The position numbers and the translations under genes are program-made. A model generated the notes under the pieces. It saw only the letters and a list, made by a program, of their open reading frames with translations, did not search any database and was not told the DNA's origin. Shown one piece after another: positions 46,724 to 58,214 of a stretch of DNA of 64,000 nt. Source of the stretch: Hemileia vastatrix (Eukaryota; Basidiomycota; Pucciniomycetes; Pucciniales; Zaghouaniaceae); contig JASXTE010000017.1 of the NCBI GenBank assembly GCA_030280995.1, positions 17,047,498 through 17,111,497 on the forward strand, in the 5' to 3' direction. Every line of letters begins with the position of its first letter. Positions within the stretch are counted from its first letter, which is position 1.

Positions 46724-48219
46724 TGTCAGGCTGAAGTCAAGTACAAAGATGTGAAATAGCTTGAATGGTCAGTTTTCTAGAAGATTTTAATGGTCCTATA
46801 TGAATACTGTTGTACAAATCCAATAAGTATTAAAATAACTCAAAATATGGGTCTCAGAAATTCTAATCTCACTAATTATATATGGCTTACAATCTTTATA
46901 GTTGGTAGAAAAATAGATTTAATAATTCAGATACTATTCAAAGACTATATAAGTGTTATTGATATGTATTGAAAATTGATTTGGTTATATGATTGAATTG
47001 TAATAATAAAGAATGTAGAAACAAGACCCAAAAACCTCCTCCTTTTATACACACTGAGTTCCCCAATGATTCCCTTGATGTACCACCCAATACACAGTTA
47101 ATGACGCCTCCAAATAACTAATAGACATTCCCATCAACATTACCAGTAACCCATGACATAATTAGAAGAGTAACAACCGTCAAAATCCTGTATTAATAAG
47201 GAAAATCCATCAAAATTAGAGTATAAGATAAAAAGAGAGTATATGTGTATTAAACAATAATATAAAAGACTAAAGAGGAAATTTTCAAGTTTAATAATAG
47301 TTTAATAATAAGGGGTATTCACTGTAGAAATAATGGGGCTGATCCTGATATTATACTACGTGAAATTCCCATCCAAAAATACCCAATATTGACTGAGAAA
47401 CTTGCCAAAAACCCAAAAAAGAGCGTGAGATGTGGGGTAACTACATGCAGTCATTGGCAGGCGCTTGCACGGGTAAATCCTTGACTAAATTTAGGTAAAT
47501 TTAAGTGTGATGATAAAATAAGACGCCAAGCATAAGGTTATTAATGAAATTAGTGCATATAAACAAGGTCAATGCATTATTAATTAAACTAGGACACTAA
47601 ATAAGTGCCTGTTGCCTATTTTAGTCTGTTTCCCCACAGTGGGCGTAGAATGTGGGGGTAATTATAGTGTGAAAAAGCCAACTTTTCTAAAAATAAAGCT
47701 ATTCACACGGGAAAAAAGCAGGCAGTATGTGGCCAGTACACAGAAGCCATTTCTGGCATAAAAAACACCAAATTTGAAAAGTGTTATTTTTATGCATTTA
47801 AATAGCCAAATCAATAGTCCTAAATGAGAAAAATTGATCTGTCAAAGCGAATTTTTGATATTCTCAAATTTATGGCGCATATAGTCAACTTTTTAAGGGA
47901 AATAAAGTGCATTTATTGTTTTTTGCATAAAACAGTGAAAATAACAGCTTTAAGTGTACTTAAAAATTATGTAGCCTTATACTTAAGGTTATTAAGATTA
48001 CGCTAAAATATTCTAACTTAATATTAAGTACATAAGACTTATAAAAGGTGGATATATGCGTGTATATAAGGTGTTATAACGGCATATTTTGTATATTATC
48101 ATAATTTTACTTATGTATACTGTTTGTGTACTCTTAATTATTATTCCCATGTATAGTTCATGTGTTTAAAATAACTTATCAGTACTTTTTACTCAGTCCT
48201 GGGGATATACAGGCTGACA
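46724..48219 (-). repeat. 5' LTR of Gypsy element 2
   Basis: 1,496 bp, TGTCAGCC...CTGACA on the minus strand. The TATA box TATAAAAG is at 47049-47042. It matches the 3' LTR almost throughout, with scattered substitutions, so the insertion is younger than the Harbinger around it. Confidence 0.9.
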
Positions 48220-48548
48220 CATTTGGTGCTCGCCTGCAAGAAAGAAAAAAGTAAGAGGAAAAAAAAATAGTAAGTAATTTCTCTCGTCTCACCTATTTTG
48301 TTTTTGTTTTTGTTTTTTTCTTTCTTGTAGGAATGCACCAAATCGCTCATCCAATTAATTTAATGGTAAGTTATTTTCCTCCTCTCTTCTCTTGCCCTTT
48401 TTTCTCTTTTTTTTCTTTCTTGCAGGCAAGCAGCAAATGGCTCTTCTGACTACATTTTTGCCTCACATACTCCACACGGTAACCCAAAAGACCTTGCAGA
48501 AAATGGCTCTTCCAACTAATTACTAGTAAGTAATTTTACTCCTCTCCA
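48220..48548. repeat. Micro-exon-like repeat units, palindromic cluster
   Basis: Plus-strand units: TTTCTTGTAG|GAATGCACC...TTAATG|GTAAGTTATTTTCC (48321-48374), TTTCTTGCAG|GCAAGCAGCAAATGGC...CG|GTAACCC (48416-48484) and CCTTGCAG|AAAATGGCTCTTCC...ACTA|GTAAGTAATTTTAC (48492-48539). At 48225-48300 the same unit lies on the minus strand and continues, across the Gypsy insertion, into 38489-38380. Confidence 0.5.
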
Positions 48549-48701
48549 TACAAGTAATAAATATATTTAGTTTTATTTTTGACTCACACTTCTTTTTATT
48601 ATTACTTCTCTTTCATATTCATTTTGACTCACTTTTATTTAACTTTAAATCATTATATATATTTTAATATTCACAAATAAAACAATAATTAACAAATTAA
48701 A

Positions 48702-49700
48702 TCAAGAGTTACTCTTTTCAATCCACCTCCTTTTCATGTCCTCCTTCATTTTTTGTAAAAGCTCCAAGTCTTCATCAGTACAAAAATTATTTTCTTTAAG
48801 TAGTAGAAGTTGTTTCATATCATTACCTCTCATTTCACTTATATTTTTTTCTTTGTCCAGTTGGAGGTGCTCTTTTTGAATTGAAAGTTTCTCTTTTGTA
48901 AGTAGAATTTTCTGTTTGGTAAGCTCATTTTATTTTTCTGTTAACTTCATTGCTGATAATCAATTTTCTGCCATTTTACCCATTTGCAAAGCCAGGTTAG
49001 TTTGTTCCTCAAGATTGCTTGCTTCACTAATACGAAGTCTTTTTGAAGATTTTAGACCCAGAGGAAGTGGAGAAAAGGCTGATTGTGGGGTGCCACTACA
49101 TGTTTCCACTTTGATGTTGCTGCTTGTCTCTTCTTTTCTATTGATATCAATTGAGTATGTGTTACTAGATTGAAGATCCTTACTAGTATTGAGTCTCCAT
49201 TTAGGAACATGCCTAAGTTTGTCCCATGCAGTTAAACTTTTAAAAGATGATTTAGTTTATTCTTGATAAAGAGATAGTGCAAGCCTCATCCAGTCACTGG
49301 GTGAGCTTCCACTAGATGGGTTTCTTTCAATTGAGTTATAGATAGCGCTGAACTTCAAGGTGGATGTGTTAAGGGCTTTCCATCTAAGGTTGATTATTGA
49401 AAAATAATAAACAAGATTTAATAAAATTGTAAGTCTAAAAATTAAATAAAACTTACCGGATTCTAATCTTTTCATGATCTCTATATTTTGTCTTGCTATA
49501 CTCATTGAAATGGCTTTTAATTTTCCTATAAAACGTCTCCCCAGATTGGTATGTAGAAAATTCTGGTTTCTCGCTAATAAAAATCCAAGATATAGCAAGT
49601 TGCTCCTCCTCATGTTGGGACCAATTTGGTGACCATTTTCTCTTATTTTCAAATTTTCTGGAGCTTTGAGGTGTAGAAATAGTTTAGAAAGTACTATAAT
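48702..49700 (-). pseudogene. Harbinger partner protein with Myb/SANT domain
   Basis: Exon 1 on the minus strand (to 49457) encodes KRKWSPNWSQHEEEQLAISW, then IFISEKPEFSTYQ, GETFYRKIKSHFNEYS and YRDHEKIRIR, a Myb/SANT-type trihelix. An intron 49456-49384 (GTAAGT to CTTAG) joins R-W in frame to exon 2, which has FSAIYNSIERNPSSGSSPSDWMRLALSLYQE, one TAA at 49257, and then LTAWDKLRHVPKWR, the motif typical of NAM-associated C-terminal domains. It ends with a long coiled coil and TGA at 48702. Such proteins help the Harbinger transposase enter the nucleus and bind the ends; this is known for the superfamily. The start is not certain because an in-frame TAA precedes exon 1 sequence at about 49688; an upstream exon is possible. 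Confidence 0.78.
49384..49456 (-). other. Intron of the Myb/SANT partner gene
   Basis: 73 bp, GTAAGT donor and CTTAG acceptor; splicing restores R-W-K-A in the conserved frame. Confidence 0.75.
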
Positions 49701-50091
49701 ATAAAAAAGTGATAATTTTAGTGTGATGTGATGATGAGAAGTGAGAAAAGTTATGTTTGGTAAGAAAATAGTGAGTAATGAAGTTTTTGGTAAGAGTGAA
49801 GATTTAATGAATTGGAGGAAGTGAGGTGTTGCTAGGTTGACCAAGTGAGATGAATTACTGAAAAAATGGCAGGGAAGAAAATGAGTTCCACTAATGATTC
49901 AATAATTCGTGGAAAGATCCATGATTTACTGAAAAAATTACTGATTTGACCCTTTACCAAAAGACTGAAAATAGGGGAGTGTAGAATTTTAGCAGCTATT
50001 TTCTGTAAAATATGCATACCAAAAAGGTTTACCAAAACAAGTGTAGATCTCTAACTGTTGCGTAATTGTTGCATCCCATGGTGAAACAAAC

Positions 50092-51296
50092 AAGCACTTT
50101 TGTGTAACATGGAGACAGATTATAAAAAATATAATTGAATCTTTTTATTAGTGAATATCAAATTTAGAAATTTGCCATTCATTGAAAGGTTTTTTTTTCC
50201 ACAAGAACATAGTCACGAACTCAACTTCAATAATCCATAAAAAAGGTTTTCAGTGCAAGATGTGCCATATAAGAAAAAACTGAGGTATTAGAACAAAATA
50301 GGGGGTGCAAAGTACTCCAATCTGCCATTAAATTAATGGTGAATAAAAATGAAATACTCCAAATATTTTCTATCATTTTTTTTATAATAAATGAGTTATT
50401 TGATGTGGGATATATCAAAATTTGACTTTAATTGATTTTTTTTGTGTGTGTGGAGGATCCATCACTTTGACTGATAATTTGGGTATTAGAACAAAATAAA
50501 TGGTTGGTTTTTCTTTTCTAGCCCTCAGGCTAGTTAATAACAATATTTGGGCATCAATAATTCCAGATCTAGTGTGGAAAGCACCCAAAGGAGGTGGAGA
50601 AACCAGAGGCACCACTGTCCTTATAAGTAAAAACATGTGATTTAATTTACCAAGCTAAATAGTTTTTCTGAGAAATGAAAATTTGAAATTGACTTTGATG
50701 AATTTCAGGGTTTTTTTAAACCCTGGATAAACAAAATTTGAAATGTAACAAAGGTAACACCAGTTAAAATCTGAAATGCAACAAAGGGAAAGGGCTCAAA
50801 CATTGGCATGTACACCATTCAAACTCATCACAAATTTGGTACTAAGCAAGTCATTTTTGTTTGAAGTACAACTGCCTAAGACAAGGGTACTAGAATGGCA
50901 TGTTTGTACCTCAAGATGTCTTTTTTACACACTCCATCCCCTTATAAGGATTATTCAGCACCTGGTACACACACACCAATACCTTAGCACAAAAGTCAGG
51001 AGTTTTTGACTTCTTTTTTTAGAACCCTAAACCCAAGTTTGCCATTTATCATGGTTTCCTGGAATTGAGTTTTGAGGCTGAAATCTGCCAAGTGTGTATG
51101 CTAATGTTATATCAGCTAATTTACTTAGTGCATCCAAAGCCATGTTGGTAAATTTGTTTAGTAGCCACTATGTGGGTTGCCTCTTCAGAAGCACCTTGGA
51201 TGCCCTACTTCACCTCTCCACTTAGACCAAAAAAAGAATAGCAGAAGGGTAAGGTAGTTGGAAAATCATCCCTGGATGTGAAGGGTGCTCTCCTCT
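50092..51296. other. Non-coding region with one TA-GGGGG end
   Basis: At about 50299, TA-GGGGGTGCAAAGTACTCCAATCTGCC resembles the end at 58942 (shared CAATCTGC and a following AATTAA block). No matching right end was seen. Other ORFs are short and unsupported. Confidence 0.4.
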
Positions 51297-51557
51297 CACC
51301 ACACAATATGGGGGGCGGACTTGCTAGCAAGTCCGCAACCTTGGACCCAAACTCACCATAGATTGAACACACATTGAGCTATTGATAAAGGAACCATACA
51401 ATCAGGGATGAACACCACTCAGTAGAACATTTTTAGGTGGGTGTTCAAGTAGAGTTCAGTATGGGTTCAGTATGAGTTCAGTCTGAGTTCCATCTGAGTT
51501 CCATCTGAGTTCAGGTTGAGAACTTGCTAGCAAGTCCACCCCCTATATTGCGTAGTG
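51297..51557. mobile_element. CAC-end MITE, 261 bp
   Basis: CACCACACAATATGGGGGG, then GGACTTGCTAGCAAGTCC, at the left; the right end has ACTTGCTAGCAAGTCC and ends ATTGCGTAGTG. The target duplication TCT is at 51294-51296 and 51558-51560. The interior has repeated GAGTTCAGTATG/GAGTTCCATCT words. Confidence 0.92.
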
Positions 51558-52199
51558 TCTCAGTCAAAAAAATTTTTCTGGCCTTTTCCCTCCACTCTCT
51601 TCCAATCCCACACAATCTGGTTGACCTGGCCATCAGCTCCATATATGGTCAGAAGACTAGTATTGCCCTCTTCTCATATGAATATCCCCCATGTTTCTTC
51701 AATAGGTGCCTTGCTATTCTCTATAACACCAAACTGTTGAGATACCATTAGAATACTATAATCTTATAATTTAAATTATTTAAATATATTACTTTTATTA
51801 TAAAAGCAATACCAAATATCATCATTTATATGTATACCCTAGCCTGAGTAAATTTAAGGATGACTGCTCAATTCTAAGTCAGAATTCAATCTTCCCTTTT
51901 TACTACTCAACATTACATCTGTTGCTCATATTTTTCTTTCTCTCAGTATTTCCCCCCTTTTATTTCTCTTTATCTTTTGTCCTTTGTTGTCCTCTGTCCT
52001 ACCTTGTCCAACCTTGTCCACTGTCATTAAGTCCTTACATATCTATCTAAATCTTTCTTCACTAATATCAGGGTTATGGGACCAGTGCCCCCGAATTAAA
52101 TCCAAACTGAAACTCCTCAATCCATAAACACTTCTGCTTCCTCACCTACCTCACCACACACTGCTAGTCCAGGAATGGCCTCTGAATCATAGCAAATCC
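51558..52199. other. Non-coding spacer
   Basis: No gene or element boundary seen. The pyrimidine-rich tract near 51940-52020 may be part of the Copia leader that follows. Confidence 0.35.
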
Positions 52200-52825
52200 C
52201 TTTTCAAAGCTTCTCATATCTTCAAGATATATCCAATTACTCTGAAATCAAAGGTAACAAGAAGCTAAATGATAAAAACTAAATTACATGGAAAACTGAT
52301 ATCAAATATTCACTCACAGCGCAAAATGTGGATCAATTCTTAGTTGAGGATTTCCTTGTACCTATCAATCCAAAATTATTGAATGGTTTTAATATTTTTC
52401 AAATTCAGACTAATATTATAATCAAGATGTTTATGGAAAAGCCTAATCAGCATGAATTTCTTGTGAACAAAAATCTAGCAGAACCTTCTCAATTATGGAA
52501 ACAGATTAAAGATCACTACACTTTCAAGTTGATCCAAAACTTATCATTTTAGTAGTTCAGCTTTTCAAGATCTAATTCACTGAAAGAAATCTACTCATTG
52601 CAATGAAGGAATTCAGAGCAACAGTGAAGCTCCTCAGAGAAGTTTCTCCTGACCTATTTAAAGAAAATATACCTTCTTACATTATTGGAAATTAAACTTT
52701 GAATCTACTTCCTGAATACTACCAAACACATGCAACCATCATCTTGAGAAAGTATGACATTACCAATCAAAAGCCCACAATTGAAAATGTCTTCTTGGAC
52801 ATAAGGGTACTGTTAAATATGTAAT
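52200..52825 (+). pseudogene. Ty1/Copia-like gag remnant
   Basis: The plus strand encodes GNKKLNDKN.ITWKTDIKYS followed by LTAQNVDQFLVEDFLVP, the usual start of a Copia gag polyprotein. Then come NEHEFLVNKNLAEPSQLWKQ-type sequence (52328-52552) and, after frame changes, LLPEYYQTHATIILRKYDI near 52700-52770. Several stops and shifts are present. No Copia protease or polymerase was recognised downstream, and no LTRs were delimited. Confidence 0.5.
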
Positions 52826-54259
52826 ACTAAGTTAAAATGGTTAAATGATGTGTTATTGGCTGATAATTTTAAAGTTCTGATAATTTTGTATGCTCTACTG
52901 TTGAGTCTACAGCCATATCTATGCATATAGTAGTCACATGTCCCCATTTCACCTCTTAAATGTATCCCAGAGTTTGTCCAGATCTTTATGGATCTCCACA
53001 AAAGCTTGTTGGGACTTCTGGACTCAATTGAAACATAAAACCTTCTCAAAAGAGTCTATAAAAATTCAGAAAAATAGTGAAACCTCTGCTTTACTATTTT
53101 TAGAACTTTTCATAGCCTTTTCAGTCCTATTCACTGAACTAAAAATCATCAAAGTTAAGTATGTTCTGAAAATCAAAAAATTCATAAAATCACTGAATAA
53201 AACAATTAAATATATATATAAAATCAGGAAAATCCAAAATAAATCCACAAGGGTCTTGAGTTTCTGTACTAGCTTTTCCATCCTTTCTTCAGGTTATAAA
53301 AATGTTTTTGACCATAATATAACCATATTTATCTGAGAATTTCATAACCAACTTTTACAATTTAAAATAACTGATTTTCTCTATTATAAATCCAGCATAG
53401 AAACCAATGAATCTCATGAAATTACTAAATGAGTGTCCTAAAATATTTTCCATAGCAAAATGTAGAATACTGCACCCTTCCTCCAAGGAAGAATGTCCCC
53501 ATTCTTAAGTTATGCATATTTCATTGATCACCTATTAATCTCTTCTTCAACCTCTTTAATCACCAAAGCTTCTTTTTCACCAAATCCAGTTCAAAACCTT
53601 TTATCATCATTATCATTATTTCTATGAAGAATTTAACTTTTCCATGAAAATTACACTCCAGATTCCAGGTTTCTTGCTTAATGTCTAATTATGGCCTTCC
53701 AGGAAGAACAGCCTATGATATCTTCAGGCTAAAAAAATTTCAATGTATTTGTCCTATTATTCCTTCCAGAAAAGATGTCTATGCAGGCCCAGCAGCATCA
53801 CATGATCTCACCATTCCTAAAAAATGATTATCGAAAATTCCAGTCTTTTTCGAAAGAATCAAGGCCAAAACATTTTCATCTAAACCAACTGATCCTGAGC
53901 TTCCCCATTATTCAAAGAATTCTAATCCTATAATGTCAGTCCCTCCTTTTAGTTTTACTCAAAATCCTTTCCCTGGATCGAATTGTTTGTTCTTCATTTT
54001 ATATCCATTAAGCCACTTTAATGATTCATTTATCCTTTATCATTAAGCTATTGAAATTATTAACACTGATGTTGCCAGTCAAGTGAAGACTTACTATATT
54101 AATCATTACCCTAAGTTCCATAGATACCTCTTTTTAGAATTAGCAGATGATATGAAGAGAGATTTTTTAAATTATTTTCAGGAAACTCCTGTGAATAACC
54201 ATGAAGATATTATGAAGAGAAGAGTTTTAATGCAAATTTTTTGATACTGATGTAGAAAT
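52826..54259. other. Probable decayed transposon sequence, unassigned
   Basis: Fragments such as YGLPGRTAYDIFRLKKF near 53690-53745 and NHYPKFHRYLFLELADDMKRD near 54100-54165 suggest old coding sequence on the plus strand, but no domain is recognised. It may continue the Copia-like remnant. Confidence 0.3.
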
Positions 54260-54829
54260 CACCACACAATATTTGGGGGGACTTGCTAGAAAGTCCTCAA
54301 CTTGAAGTCAGATGGAACTCAGACTGAAATTATAATGAGCTGATACTGAACTTTAAATTGAGCTCATAATGAACCCTTAACCAAGGATGAATGATTTGGT
54401 CCTGAATTAATATTGAAAGTTCAAAAAATAATTAATATAAATTCAAAAAAGGGATCTTAAGAGTCTGATCAATTGAATGTATTTTTTTTATAACACATAG
54501 CTTAATGTTAATTTTGAATTGAACTTGATCATTAGAAATACTGAAAATAATATCATTTATTTCAAAATTACTTTAAACTTTCTGATGATTTTATTAATTT
54601 TTTGTGGAAAAAATATTAAATAAAATCAGTGGATCTTTTTATTAAAAATAAATTTAACCCAAAATTTGAAGCTTTAATTTTTAAGTTTAAGCCATATGGC
54701 CTTATTCTTCCTTTGATTTAGTTTTCCATTTTCTGATTATGCCATATGATTATTTTAAATACAAATAATTTATCTAAAAAACATATTGAGCCATCAAAAT
54801 TCTTAAATTTTTTCATCTAGAATACATTA

Positions 54830-55027
54830 GGGGGTATCAAAGTTAGAAATTTGTAACTATTTATAAGGTATTTAACAACATAAAAATAAAGCTACAGAGT
54901 TGACATTATTTCTCAGTAAAAAGGTTTTTTTGGAGCACCATATTCCATATATGAAAAACTAATCATGGTTGATTTGGTGGAAAAAAAAGGTATTTTAAAA
55001 TGGAAGATTTCTAACTTTGATACCCAC
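54830..55027. mobile_element. TA-flanked MITE, GGGGGTATC family
   Basis: GGGGGTATCAAAGTTAGA to CTAACTTTGATACCCAC with TA on both sides. The paralogous stretch near 470-490 lacks it, an empty site. 198 bp. Confidence 0.88.
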
Positions 55028-55739
55028 TATTAAAAATACACAGAGCTTAATAAATAAAAGATAGAAATGTGTTTTCCTAATCTCTGACTCAATGAAGTAT
55101 TCTCACAGATTTTTTATAATAACCACTATTATTTGAGGAATAATTTGATTATATTTCTGGAAAGAAGTATAACTCTTGTAATAGTAGATTTTAATCCAGC
55201 TTTTGAGCTCTTTAAATGCAAGAAGATGATTAAAGTTAAAGTGAAGTTAATTTTTTCTCTTTTTTTGTTCTAGATATTCCTCAACTACTAAGAAGTTTTT
55301 TAATAATCATTTAGTAAAAGTAATACATATATGAGATTCTGGAACACTTCATGATGTAGTTTATCACCATTCCTTCAAAATATTTTAAAATGGTAGAGTG
55401 ATCTCATGATGTGAAATAATTAATCACTAATGAGTGAAATTTTCATATGAGATATTGAAATTCAAACTAGATGTAAAATTTTAGACATAAAACATGAAAA
55501 AACAGTATAAATTTCTCTAAACTATAATTTTGATGCTAAAGTGTGCTTCCATGCTATATGATGGGAGAATTGATGAGTCCATCTGGGAATAAGAACCTTA
55601 GATTTTCAAAAGTTTTCTCATGTGAAAAAATGTGCTTCATGTTGAATTTTAGACTATAGTATTGTGCAAGATCTGAATTCAATAGGAAGAAGTGGTATTT
55701 TCTCATCATTATATTAGTTTCTCATTCAAAAACTACTAT

Positions 55740-56000
55740 CAACACACAATATGGGGGGTGGACTTGCTAGCAAGTCCGCAACATTGGACCCAAACTCACC
55801 ACAGATTGAACACTTATTGAGCCATTGACAAAGGAACCATAAAATCAGGGATGAACACCACTCAGAAGAAATGTTTTAGGTGGGTGTTCAAATAGAGTTC
55901 AGTATGGGTTCAGTATGAGTTCAGTCTGAGTTCCATCTGAGTTCCATCTGAGTTCAGGTTGAGGACTTGCTAGCAAGTCCACCCCCTACATTGCATAGTG
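55740..56000. mobile_element. CAC-end MITE, 261 bp
   Basis: Starts CAACACACAATATGGGGGG, then GGACTTGCTAGCAAGTCC; the same palindrome is repeated at the right end, which closes TTGCATAGTG. The target duplication TAT is at 55737-55739 and 56001-56003. The paralogous stretch near 1190 has an unoccupied TAT. Confidence 0.92.
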
Positions 56001-57917
56001 TATATGATAATTATTATGTAAAAAAGGCACAATAGTTATTTTTAGTCATACTCATATAAAAATCTAGGGTTAAAGGGATCATATTTTAATTAAAATAAAC
56101 ATTAATAAATATTTTAAATGAATAGAGAAAATATTTCAATTCTATGCTGTTGAGAAATAAGTTAAGTAAAAAGTTGCAGGTACACTTTTTTAGTCTTTAG
56201 AAATAATTTTTTACAGAAGTAATTCACAACTGATCATTTACATAAATTTATTAAATAAAATATGTGGGTTAAGTATTTATCAATTATTTATTAGAAATAT
56301 GATATTCGTAACAATAGGTAAAAATTATATGACTCTGATATTCAATTTCAAATTCTATCACATACAATCCAATTAATATTTCATTAAAAAATATGAATTT
56401 ATAAATTTTCTTTTAATTGGACTTATCAAAAAACAATACTAGAATGACTATATTTTTATAAAAATTATTTTAAGTACAGGATATTTCAACTCTTCAGTAA
56501 AGATATGAAAGAGAAAATAAATGTTAAAATTTGAGCTTTTACAAAAATATGTATTTATTTAAAATATATTTTTTAAATTATAAAAAAACAACCATTTTTA
56601 TCCTATGAGGGTTCCATTTAAAATACACATATAAATCAAAGAAAAAATAATGTGAGGCTCTGAAGGATATATATAATTTGTACTTAAAATAAATAATTAT
56701 TTTTGAAGTATTTTGAATCTAAACAGAATATCAGATATCTTTTTAATATAGAATATTTTTGTAAAATTAATTTTAGGTCAACTTCTTAATCTATTATATA
56801 GAGAAAATATTCATTTCATAATATTAGAAAATCAAAATACAACTATTTTCAATAAAATATTCTCTCAAAATTATTCATCATTTGTATTTATTTCCATAAA
56901 TTCAAAGTATTCAATTTAGATCTTTTTAATATAAAAATATACTTATGTTCACATTTAAAAATATTTAATGAAATTTTTAATAATTTATAAATTTTCTCAC
57001 TGTTTAGCTTAGTCTGAACCACAATTAGAAACAGGATCTCATTGTGAGATCAATCTAAGTTCCACCAAAATCAAGATATATAATTTTTTTAAAATGTATA
57101 TAATCATGGAAATGAAGAAAATATAGTAAAATAAAGGACTCAAAAATTCTAATCTTTTAATTAATAGATTATAAATAAGATATTGAGTAAGCTAACATGT
57201 TTCATTTTATTAAATTTTTAGCTATTATAGGTAATTTCTCTGGTATTTATAGTAATCATAGAACATGAAATCAAGCAATAAGTTTAAATATATCAATTTA
57301 TTTCATGGTAAACCTTTATTTAAACTCTATAATTTAGTTTAAAGCTATTATAAATCTCACTAAACACATTCAGAACTAAATTAAAAGCTAAATAAATTCA
57401 TTTAATAAAATTAAAAAAGAGTTTTAGTTCAAAATTTTAATATTGGTTTTTTCCTTTTCCCTACTTGTTTCAAAAATTTACCTATTTTTATTGATTTTCT
57501 ATATGATTTATAATTTTAGGAAGAATTCTGTGAAAGAATTTGTAAAATATCAAAATGGTATTTAATGGCTAATTTTTACATTCACGTAAATATTCAGTAT
57601 TAATGTTCAGTACTTATTCCAAACATCAAAAAAAACTAATATATTCTATGGATCCAGGGGTACAAATATAAATAATCCCCTCTTAGATGTTGTTTTTGAT
57701 AGTGGAAAATGAGCCCTGAAAACAGACAGGGTGGACTCTGCTCTTTGGCCAAAAGATAAAGTTCACCTTCCATTTTTTTCTACCTCATTTGAAACCCCTT
57801 GTTTTTTTCCATACACCTCTCTCACCAATATTTCTCCCCCTCCCCCTTTTATCACCATCATGGTACATTTCCTGTACCCTCCTTCATCATTGTCCTAAGG
57901 TTTATACCTCCTCAAAC

Positions 57918-58214
57918 ATCCCCTCCCATCCCCTCCCATCCCCTCCCATCCCCTCCCATCCCCTCCCATCCCCTCCCATCCCCTCCCATCCCCTCCCATC
58001 CCCTCCCATCCCCTCCCATCCCCTCCCATCCCCTCCCATCCCCTCCCATCCCCTCCCTTCCCCTCCCTTCCCCTCCCTTCCCCTCCCTTCCCCTCCCTTC
58101 CCCTCCCTTCCCCTCCCTTCCCCTCCCTTCCCCTCCCTTCCCCTCCCTTCCCCTCCCTTCCCCTCCCTTCCCCTCCCTTCCCCTCCCTTCCCCTCCCTTC
58201 CCCTCCCTTCCCCT
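57918..58214. repeat. 10-bp minisatellite, about 30 units, pure pyrimidine strand
   Basis: Fourteen units of CATCCCCTCC are followed without a break by about sixteen of CTTCCCCTCC; the switch lies near 58055. The minus strand is GGGGAAGGGA-type, and most of the plus strand is pyrimidine only. It lies in the pyrimidine-rich arm of the CAC-end element. Confidence 0.95.

Larger units (their letters stand above)
38495..48219 (-). mobile_element. Gypsy element 2 (chromovirus), best-preserved element
   Basis: LTRs of about 1,495 bp at 46724-48219 (5') and 38495-39988 (3'). Target duplication CATTT at 38490-38494 and 48220-48224. The reading order on the minus strand is ORF1, gag, protease, reverse transcriptase, RNase H, integrase, AT-hook, chromodomain. 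Gag through reverse transcriptase stays in one frame with a few single stops, one frameshift follows near 42330, and the rest stays in a second frame. All main catalytic motifs are retained. Confidence 0.93.
33257..50091. mobile_element. PIF/Harbinger transposon split by two nested elements
   Basis: Terminal repeats: 33257-33307 (GTTCGTTTC...GCAAC, then CGATTACGCAACAGTTA) and, reversed, 50091-50052 (GTTTGTTTC...GCAAC, then AATTACGCAACAGTTA). The inner 15 bp are identical; the left copy has an 11-bp internal duplication. Inside lie a Harbinger transposase (+) near the left end and a Myb/SANT protein (-) near the right end, the classic two-gene layout. Subtracting the CAC-end element (2,583 bp with target copy) and Gypsy element 2 (9,730 bp) leaves about 4.5 kb. 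A 3-bp target duplication is not evident. Confidence 0.7.

Noticed and set aside
53066..53336. Open frames on both strands near 53.1 kb
   Set aside because: Mutually overlapping, lysine- and isoleucine-rich translations of AT-rich DNA with no motif.
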